Below are positions 57,015 to 64,000 of a stretch of 64,000 bases of DNA, piece by piece (position 1 is the first letter of the stretch; each line of letters begins with the position of its first letter). A model generated the notes under the pieces. That model searched no databases. It saw nothing but the letters and a program-made list of their open reading frames with translations, and was not told where the DNA came from. Origin of the DNA: Methanomassiliicoccales archaeon (GTDB taxonomy: Archaea > Thermoplasmatota > Thermoplasmata > RBG-16-68-12 > SOIM01); contig SOIM01000012.1 in the NCBI GenBank assembly GCA_004377185.1, forward strand, positions 1-64,000. Reading direction: 5' to 3'. A program made the position numbers and the translations under genes.

Positions 57015-60000
57015 ATGCACTTGAGAGAAATAGAGATGGAGAACTTCAAGTCCTTCCAGAAGAAAACGACGATACCATTTTTGGAGGGCTACACTGCCGT
57101 GACTGGCCCGAACGGAAGCGGTAAGTCGAACATTGCGGACGCAGTTCTTTTTGTGCTCGGACCTCGCAGTTCTAGGGCAATTAGGGCGGGTCGTCTGACA
57201 GACCTCATATTCAACGGAGGAAAGACAGGGAGAAGGGCCAAGTACTGCAAGGTGTCGCTGGTTTTCGATAACCAGGATAGAACAATTCCCATAGATTCTG
57301 ACTTGGTGAAGCTCACCAGGTTCGTCAAGGTCTCCACTTCCACCCCAGACGGTTACTACTCCTACTTCTACGTCAATGGTAAGAAATCAAGTCTGTCAGA
57401 GTTCGATTCCCTCCTGGCTCACGCCCGCATAAGTGCGGACGGATACAACATCGTTCAACAGGGGGACATCTCCCGCATCGTCGCCATGGGAAATGTGGAA
57501 AGGAGAAGGATCCTGGACAGCATTGCTGGAATCACTAAGTTCGATGATGACATCGCAAGAGCAGAGAAGAAGAAAATCGAGGTTGTGGGCAATCTTGAGC
57601 GGATAGGCATAATCCTGGACGAGATCAGAAAACAGATCCGCCAGCTTGACAGGGACAGAGGCGGCGCCCTCAAATACAAGGAACTTATGAGCAGACTGAA
57701 TCTTGCAAAAGCCCAAATGGTCCACAAGAACGTAGAGATGATTCAGGCGGAGATCAACAGCACCAGGGGGCAGATCAGGAAGTTCGAGGAGGAGAAGGAC
57801 AGACTCATTCAGAAGAGGGAAGAGTTCCAAGCCGAACTGGAGCAAGCTGGGAAGGAACTGGCAGATCTGGAAGACCAGATAGCCGAAAGGGCAGGAGAGG
57901 AAGCAAGGGAATTGAAGATAAAGATGGATCAGATGAGGATAGAGAGGGCCAGAGCTGAAGACACAATCGAAACCTCAACCGAGGAGAACTCGAAGCTCAA
58001 GATTGAAATGAAGCACATTAGGGAAGATAGAAAGAAGGTTGAGGAGGAAGTATCGAAACTGGAGAGCGAGAAGGAGGAAATGGAGAGGAGACTGGCAGAG
58101 CTCGAGAACGTCCTCGAGGAGGGTGGGAAGGAACTGGCTTCTCTTGAAGAGTTAGCATCCAAATCCGATGACAAGGTCGTCCACATAAGAAAGGAAGTAA
58201 TCTCCCTCGAAAAGCAGGTGGACCAGACCAAGGATGGGGTTCACAATCTTACGCTGGAGGACGATCGCCTCAAGGAGAGAATCGAGAGAATCGGAATGGA
58301 GATCGCTCAGATCGAAGAAGACCTAAAGACCTATAGGTTCGAGATGAAAGACGCTCGATGGCAAATGGGAGAGATTAAGTCCAACACGAAGGAATCCCGG
58401 AAAAGCGCGGGTCCTCTCAAGGAAGGACTCGATATCCTCAGGGAAAAGGAAAGGAAGCTGGCGCAACAGGCCCAGGAGTTGGAGGGAGCCATTAGGTCTC
58501 TGACCAGAGATTACAACAACCTCAAGGCAGAAGCGGACGCTGCAGCCTCCGTCGAGAAGGGATACAACCGTGCAGTGATGTCGATTCTGGAGGCCAGGGA
58601 CAAGGGCACTCTGAAAGGCATACAGGGGACCGTGGCCGAGCTGTGCGAGGTTGACGAGAAATTCGAAACGGCCATCAAGATCGCTGCCGGTGCCAAGTTG
58701 CAGGCAATAGTGGTTGATACGGACCACACCGGTCAGGGTTGCATCAACTATCTCAAGAGGAAGGGCCTGGGAAGGGCAATATTCCTCCCGCTGAACAAGA
58801 TGATGCCGGGAAGGCCAAGAGGAAAGGCGGTTCTGGCTCACAAGGAGTCTCTGGGGTACGCGATCGACCTGGTAACATTCGATGAGAAGTTCCGAAAAGC
58901 GTTCTGGTATGTCCTCATGGATACAATCCTGGTTGAAGACCTGAAACAGGCCAGGAAGCTGATGGGCGGTGTGCGAATAGCGACCCTGGGCGGAGAGTTG
59001 ATTGAGGCCAGTGGGGCGATGATTGGCGGGACGCTTCAGAAAACCGCCTTGAAGTTCGGAGCTCCAAGCCAGAAGGAAATCGACAAGGTAGGGGAGAAGC
59101 TTCGTAGGGCCATAACGGAGTCGGACAGGATTTCAAAGGAACTCCAAGAGATTGGAACAGAGATTCAAGACACCGAATCAAGACTCAAGGAAGCGGAAGA
59201 AACGACCGAATCAACTCAGATTAAGATCGGCACACTGGCAGCCAAAGAGAAGGAATTCAAGTCCAAGGTGAAACTGCTTGAGGAGGAGTTGGAAAAGAGG
59301 AACCACGAGCTCCAAGGGGCCGAGGAGAAGAAGGCGTCCAACGAGAAAGAGATAGAGGAGCACACCAAACGGCTTGAGGAGATGAAGTCCAGAAGGGACG
59401 AGGAAAAGAAGAGGATCATTGCATCCTCCCCCGAGGAACTCTCGAGGAAAATCACGAAGCTTCAGTCCGAGAGAACCAGGATTCTGAACGATACAAACGC
59501 CGTCAAATCAAAGAAAGAGACGCTTCAGACTCAGATTGATGTGATCACTGACCGAATCAATGAGATGGATTCCAGGATGGAATGCATTCGAGAACAGATG
59601 AAAGAGAACAAAAAGAAGTCCGAGTCTTCACAAAGCAAGCTGGAGAAGCTCGAACACGAAATCAAGGCGATGGAAAAAATCGAGGACTCGATGGGAAAGG
59701 AGACCTTGGAACTGCGGGAGAAGAGGGATGAGGCCTACAAGGCCAAGACGAGGATTGAGAACGAGATAGACAAGAATGTTCACCAGCTGCACACCAAGGA
59801 GGATTTCATGCTAGGCCTCCAGGCGGAGTTGAAGGTGGGAGAGGAGAAGCTGGCAGAAGCCGATAGAGAGCTGGAATCCCTGGACGTCGAGGTCGGGGAC
59901 GACATACCTCCAACCGAGGAGTTGAAGAGGACGGTCAACGAATGCCAAGTGGCCATCGAAACCATGGGACCTGTCAACCTGCGAGCACTGGAGGACTTCG

Positions 60001-60608
60001 ACCAGCAGCAGGGACGGCACAAAGAGCTTGCCGAGGAGTTCAAACAGCTCAAGTCTCAGAAGGGTGATTTGATTAAACTTGTCGAGAGGCTCAATGAGAG
60101 GAAGAAGGACGGGCTGATCAAGGTGTTCCACGGCATCAACGAGAACTTCAAGACGGTCTTTTCCGAGCTCTCAGACGGTGGAGAGGCGGAACTCATCCTC
60201 GAGAACGAGGAGCACCCCTTCGAAGGCGGTTTGATCATCAAGGCAAAGCCCCACAACAAGAGAATCCTGAGACTGGAAGCCCTTTCGGGCGGTGAGAAAA
60301 GCTTGGTGTCCATGGCGTTCATATTCTCCATCCAGCAGTACGATCCGTCCCCGTTCTACCTGCTTGACGAGGTGGACCAAAACCTGGATGCAATAAATGC
60401 CGAGAAGGTCGCCAGGACGATCAAGAGGAATTCCCTCACCGCGCAGTTCGTACAGGTGTCCCTGAGAAAGGTCACTCTGAAAGAGGCGGACCACATCATC
60501 GGTGTCACCATGCAGAAGAATGCTGTTTCCGATGTGGTCATGAAGGTCAACCTAGGCGAAATGTCTGAAGAAGAACAACTGCCAGAGCGGCAGGAGGTTG
60601 CCGCGTGA
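57015..60608 (+). CDS. smc: Chromosome segregation protein SMC
   Basis: GPNGSGKSNIADAVLFVLG; coiled coils with SMC hinge; LSGGEKSLVSMAFIFSIQQYDPSPFYLLDEVDQNLD. Confidence 0.98.
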   Translation: MHLREIEMENFKSFQKKTTIPFLEGYTAVTGPNGSGKSNIADAVLFVLGPRSSRAIRAGRLTDLIFNGGKTGRRAKYCKVSLVFDNQDRTIPIDSDLVKLTRFVKVSTSTPDGYYSYFYVNGKKSSLSEFDSLLAHARISADGYNIVQQGDISRIVAMGNVERRRILDSIAGITKFDDDIARAEKKKIEVVGNLERIGIILDEIRKQIRQLDRDRGGALKYKELMSRLNLAKAQMVHKNVEMIQAEINSTRGQIRKFEEEKDRLIQKREEFQAELEQAGKELADLEDQIAERAGEEARELKIKMDQMRIERARAEDTIETSTEENSKLKIEMKHIREDRKKVEEEVSKLESEKEEMERRLAELENVLEEGGKELASLEELASKSDDKVVHIRKEVISLEKQVDQTKDGVHNLTLEDDRLKERIERIGMEIAQIEEDLKTYRFEMKDARWQMGEIKSNTKESRKSAGPLKEGLDILREKERKLAQQAQELEGAIRSLTRDYNNLKAEADAAASVEKGYNRAVMSILEARDKGTLKGIQGTVAELCEVDEKFETAIKIAAGAKLQAIVVDTDHTGQGCINYLKRKGLGRAIFLPLNKMMPGRPRGKAVLAHKESLGYAIDLVTFDEKFRKAFWYVLMDTILVEDLKQARKLMGGVRIATLGGELIEASGAMIGGTLQKTALKFGAPSQKEIDKVGEKLRRAITESDRISKELQEIGTEIQDTESRLKEAEETTESTQIKIGTLAAKEKEFKSKVKLLEEELEKRNHELQGAEEKKASNEKEIEEHTKRLEEMKSRRDEEKKRIIASSPEELSRKITKLQSERTRILNDTNAVKSKKETLQTQIDVITDRINEMDSRMECIREQMKENKKKSESSQSKLEKLEHEIKAMEKIEDSMGKETLELREKRDEAYKAKTRIENEIDKNVHQLHTKEDFMLGLQAELKVGEEKLAEADRELESLDVEVGDDIPPTEELKRTVNECQVAIETMGPVNLRALEDFDQQQGRHKELAEEFKQLKSQKGDLIKLVERLNERKKDGLIKVFHGINENFKTVFSELSDGGEAELILENEEHPFEGGLIIKAKPHNKRILRLEALSGGEKSLVSMAFIFSIQQYDPSPFYLLDEVDQNLDAINAEKVARTIKRNSLTAQFVQVSLRKVTLKEADHIIGVTMQKNAVSDVVMKVNLGEMSEEEQLPERQEVAA

Positions 60609-61531
60609 AGGAGAACTACGAAGCTGTACTCAATCATCTGCTATTCCACAAATCCCTCATCAGTGAGGAGGACGATTCAACTAGAATAGACAGGTACCTC
60701 CACATGGTTGAGGAAATCGACAAGGGCATGCACATCGTGGTGGACGATCCGTTCGAGAAGAGCATAGCCGCCATGTTCGAGTTGGTGATTGAACACCAGT
60801 TCGATCCGTGGGATGTGGACCTGCGGGAGTTCACCAAGATGTACCTGAAGCAGATGAAGGGGGGTGGCTACGTCAATTTCGTGGTTGCGGGGAAGCTCGT
60901 ACTTATGGCCTGGTCGATACTCAAACTTCAGAGCGAGGAGGTCCTGGTTTGGGCGGAACCTCCCAGGGAGCGGGAAGAGTACTACTTTGGCGATTGGGAC
61001 CTCGACCCGACCGTGTACCAAGAACCGGAGGATTTGGATTTCACACATGCCGTACTCAATAGGTCAGACCCACCAGTCATGAAACCGGTGAGAACCCAAA
61101 ATACAAGGCCAGTGACATTGATTGAGCTGGCGGATGCATTCGATGAGGCCCGAAAGGAAGCGGACCTCCAGATGAAGATAGACGAGCTCAGATCAAAGAG
61201 CAGGAAACAAGTACCGCATGACTTCGTGAAGAAGGTCCACATGGAGAACCTCACCGAGGATATCAGCGTCACTTGGAAGAGGCTCGGTAAGTTCGACGGC
61301 CAGGCTGTTCCCCTGCACAACCTCTACAATCATGACATATGGGACAGGGTGACGGTATTCGTGTCCGTGCTATTCCTGGCGATGATGCAGAAGGTCAGGA
61401 TATGGCAAAGGAAGTTCCCTCACGGGGAGATAATGGTGAAGACACTGACCGAATCCGAAGATGATATTGTAAGGTTCTCAGAAGAAGAGATTCAAAATGA
61501 TTTGACTCAAGAGAAACTCGCGGTGGTTTGA
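60605..61531 (+). CDS. scpA: Segregation and condensation protein A
   Basis: GTGA overlap with smc; HQFDPWDVDLREFTKMYLKQMK; LVLMAWSILKLQSEEVL. Confidence 0.93.
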   Translation: MKENYEAVLNHLLFHKSLISEEDDSTRIDRYLHMVEEIDKGMHIVVDDPFEKSIAAMFELVIEHQFDPWDVDLREFTKMYLKQMKGGGYVNFVVAGKLVLMAWSILKLQSEEVLVWAEPPREREEYYFGDWDLDPTVYQEPEDLDFTHAVLNRSDPPVMKPVRTQNTRPVTLIELADAFDEARKEADLQMKIDELRSKSRKQVPHDFVKKVHMENLTEDISVTWKRLGKFDGQAVPLHNLYNHDIWDRVTVFVSVLFLAMMQKVRIWQRKFPHGEIMVKTLTESEDDIVRFSEEEIQNDLTQEKLAVV

Positions 61532-62038
61532 TTGGAGAAAGATGCGATCGTTGAAGCTGCCCTTTTTTGCGCAGGAAGACCGATGGAAACCGAGGAAATA
61601 GCCGAGGGTGTGGGACTGACACTGGAGGAAGTGAAAGCCTCCTTGTCCAGCTTAGTGAAGGACTACTCATCAACCGGTGGTGCCGTTGAGGTCGTAAAGA
61701 TGGGGAAGAAGCACGTCATGCAGCTGAGGGGTAGCTATGCCAAGCGTGTGATGGGTCTTGCGGAGGCACGAATTCCAAAGGACCTCCTGAAGACTGCAGC
61801 TCTCATTGCCTATCATCAGCCCATTCTGCAGAGCCATCTCCAGAAGATGGTGGGCCAAAGAGCGTACGGTCATGTGAAGGAATTGAAGGAAATGAACTTG
61901 ATTCTGACCAGAGCCAAAGGCAACTCTCTGGAGTTGACGACAAGCAAATCCTTTCCAAATTACTTCGGCATAGACGCGACCAATAGAGAGGACCTCAGGA
62001 AATGGTTTCAGGAGAAGGTCCAGGGAGCAAGTCCTTGA
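61532..62038 (+). CDS. scpB: Segregation and condensation protein B
   Basis: EAALFCAGRPMETEEIAEGVGLTLEEVKASLSSL; LKTAALIAYHQPILQSHLQKMVG. Confidence 0.93.
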   Translation: MEKDAIVEAALFCAGRPMETEEIAEGVGLTLEEVKASLSSLVKDYSSTGGAVEVVKMGKKHVMQLRGSYAKRVMGLAEARIPKDLLKTAALIAYHQPILQSHLQKMVGQRAYGHVKELKEMNLILTRAKGNSLELTTSKSFPNYFGIDATNREDLRKWFQEKVQGASP

Positions 62039-62210
62039 AGAAGCCGGTGAAATGACCGCGAACCACCTTTGGCCATGAACGTAAAGCTATAAATAGTCAT
62101 GAATTCATACTTTTCCTTCACATATCAGCAAAGCACTGAAAAAGATATATATAGGCCATGGCTAGCAGAAGGGTTAGTAGTGAGAATTTGTCAGATTTGG
62201 GGTTGAAAGA

Positions 62211-64000
62211 TTGAGCTATCTTCGTCAGATTCAGCTCCAGAAACAACTGGAAGAAAAGGCCAAAGAAACCACCCAAATGAGGGAAGGCGCTGAAAAGGAG
62301 CTCGAAGAGGTATCCAAGATCATCGAGAAAGCCAAGAAGATCGATGCCAACGTGGCAGATGCCGAAGCTCTTTTGGAAGAGACCAACCAGGCCATGAAGC
62401 TCAAGGACTTCAAGGCGGCCCTGGAGAAGGCGACCGAATGCAGGGAGAAGAGCAAGAGGATCTACGAGGAGAGGGTGAAGGCAATCGTAGATTCAAGTGA
62501 GGGCATGGTCCGTCTTGTCAAGGGCATAGGACAGAAAGTTGATGAGAGCGAGACACTTGTAAAACAGGCCAAGGAGGCGGTTGCGGGAGAGGACCTCGAG
62601 AAGGCGGTCGAGCTTGCCAGGAAATCCTGGCAACAGAATGAGAAGATCCTGCACGAGCACCTTTCCACCCGATTCTCATCCGCCCAGTCTCTCTTGATGG
62701 TTGCGAAGAATGCTGGCAAGGACATTTCGGTGCCGGAAGACCTGCTTTCCCGTGCAAGATCCTCATTTGAGGCTAATGATTACGAATCCGCTCTGAACTT
62801 CACAAAGGACTGTTTCCAGTCCGTCGCATCGGAGCTGAGGGAAGACATAGAGTCGTCCCTGGAGGAGACAGAGACCATAGTGAACTTCCTGAAAGAGATG
62901 AAGGCGAATGTTAGCAAGATCACCCCCATAATCCAAAGGGCGAAAACGGAGCTGAAGAAGGGAGAGTTTGACAAGTCCCTGAATTCGACCAAACAGGCCA
63001 GAGTGGAGGGAGAGAGGACTCTTCAGAAATGCGTGGAGGACCGCATTGAGGCATTTGATAAGGTTGTTGCCAGTGCCGAGGAGATCAGCGCGGACGTGTC
63101 CAAAGCGAAGACCATTTTGGCCGAATCGGAGGGCGCTCTGAACGAAGGCAACTTCCGGGAGGCGGTTCTGAAGCTCAAGAACGCAGAAGAGGAAGCCCGC
63201 AATGCTCAGTTCCAAAAGGTCCTGCTCACGATATCAACATCACGGTCCAAATTCGTAACTGCAAAGAACATAGGTGCCGATCTCACAAAAGCCCTGGAAC
63301 TAATGGGAAAGGCTAGAGAAGCTCTTAGGCAAGGGAGCTTCAAGGAAGCGTTGGAGTTCGCGGAGAGCACGGACGATGAGGTCAACAAGATTGTCAAGGA
63401 ATTCGAGACTGTGGAGGCGGAAATCAAGTCCATGCAGAAAAGCTTCGCCCTTGCTGATGAGCTGGGAGTGGAGACCACCTCCGCCAAGAAGTTGCTGGAA
63501 AAGGCGAGAATATCCCTTCAATCGAGGGATTTCTCAAGCGTGCTCGGTTATGTCAAAAAGAGTAGGGAGACCATCGAAAAGGCCCAATATGACAGAACAA
63601 TGGCAGCAATCGAGGCGGCCGAGTCCTCTTTGACACTCGGACAGAAAATGGGTATCGACCTGACCGAGGAAGACAAGACACTAGAGAAGTCAGTCGCCTC
63701 CATGAAATCCAAGGACTATGAGAACTCTATCAAGTTCGCCGTGGAATGCAAGACCTCCGCTGATGAGAATGTCGATTCCAACCTTTCGGATGCCATTTCC
63801 TTCCTGCAGAAGGAAGTGCAGGTGGGTGGCGATAGTTACGTTGGTGCAAGAAAGCTTCTTGACAAGGCAGAAGCGGCATATGCCAGGGAGGATTTTGCCA
63901 AGGCCTTCGGCTTTGTTGACGAGGGCATGAAAATCATCGAGACGGGCTTGAAGGAATTTGCGAAGAAGTCAGTGGAAGCAATGGGACTCGCGCTCAAGAT
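62211..64000 (+). CDS. Large repetitive coiled-coil protein, runs off window end
   Basis: TTG start 62211; frame open to 64000; recurring A..LL.KA..AL...DF..AL..AK units; TATA AGATATATATAG at ~62143. Confidence 0.8.
   Translation, partial: MSYLRQIQLQKQLEEKAKETTQMREGAEKELEEVSKIIEKAKKIDANVADAEALLEETNQAMKLKDFKAALEKATECREKSKRIYEERVKAIVDSSEGMVRLVKGIGQKVDESETLVKQAKEAVAGEDLEKAVELARKSWQQNEKILHEHLSTRFSSAQSLLMVAKNAGKDISVPEDLLSRARSSFEANDYESALNFTKDCFQSVASELREDIESSLEETETIVNFLKEMKANVSKITPIIQRAKTELKKGEFDKSLNSTKQARVEGERTLQKCVEDRIEAFDKVVASAEEISADVSKAKTILAESEGALNEGNFREAVLKLKNAEEEARNAQFQKVLLTISTSRSKFVTAKNIGADLTKALELMGKAREALRQGSFKEALEFAESTDDEVNKIVKEFETVEAEIKSMQKSFALADELGVETTSAKKLLEKARISLQSRDFSSVLGYVKKSRETIEKAQYDRTMAAIEAAESSLTLGQKMGIDLTEEDKTLEKSVASMKSKDYENSIKFAVECKTSADENVDSNLSDAISFLQKEVQVGGDSYVGARKLLDKAEAAYAREDFAKAFGFVDEGMKIIETGLKEFAKKSVEAMGLALK

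Noticed and set aside
57089-60637. Minus-strand ORFs within smc
   Set aside because: Antisense to a textbook SMC coding sequence

Overview
The window looks archaeal, probably Thermoplasmatota or a related euryarchaeon. This is inferred from ribosomal protein L18a/LX - prefoldin alpha - FtsY gene order, TATA-box promoters, SMC-ScpA-ScpB and a Sec11-type signal peptidase. Five blocks are visible. (1) About 0-8.4 kb is an accessory region: AlbA_2, HEPN-like and barstar-like proteins and hypotheticals, separated by four copies of a ~45-110 bp interspersed repeat. (2) About 8.5-14 kb is a surface locus: signal peptidase I with a long C-terminal membrane extension, a TasA/camelysin-like secreted protein, a transposase pseudogene, a PRC-barrel/zinc-ribbon protein and another secreted protein. 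(3) About 14.2-26.3 kb has regulators, a Ras-like small GTPase, a two-TM SLATT/Pycsar-effector-like membrane cluster, and an overlapping four-gene operon (SPL-type radical SAM, GHKL ATPase with zinc ribbon, methyltransferase-like protein, second radical SAM). That operon is my best candidate for an undescribed system. (4) About 26.6-56.8 kb holds core genes followed by a large glycan/surface-protein locus with shuffled secreted-protein modules, IS remnants and decayed duplicate gene tails. (5) About 57-64 kb is smc-scpA-scpB, followed by a repetitive coiled-coil gene that runs off the window end. All functional calls come from reading motifs by eye; no database search was run.
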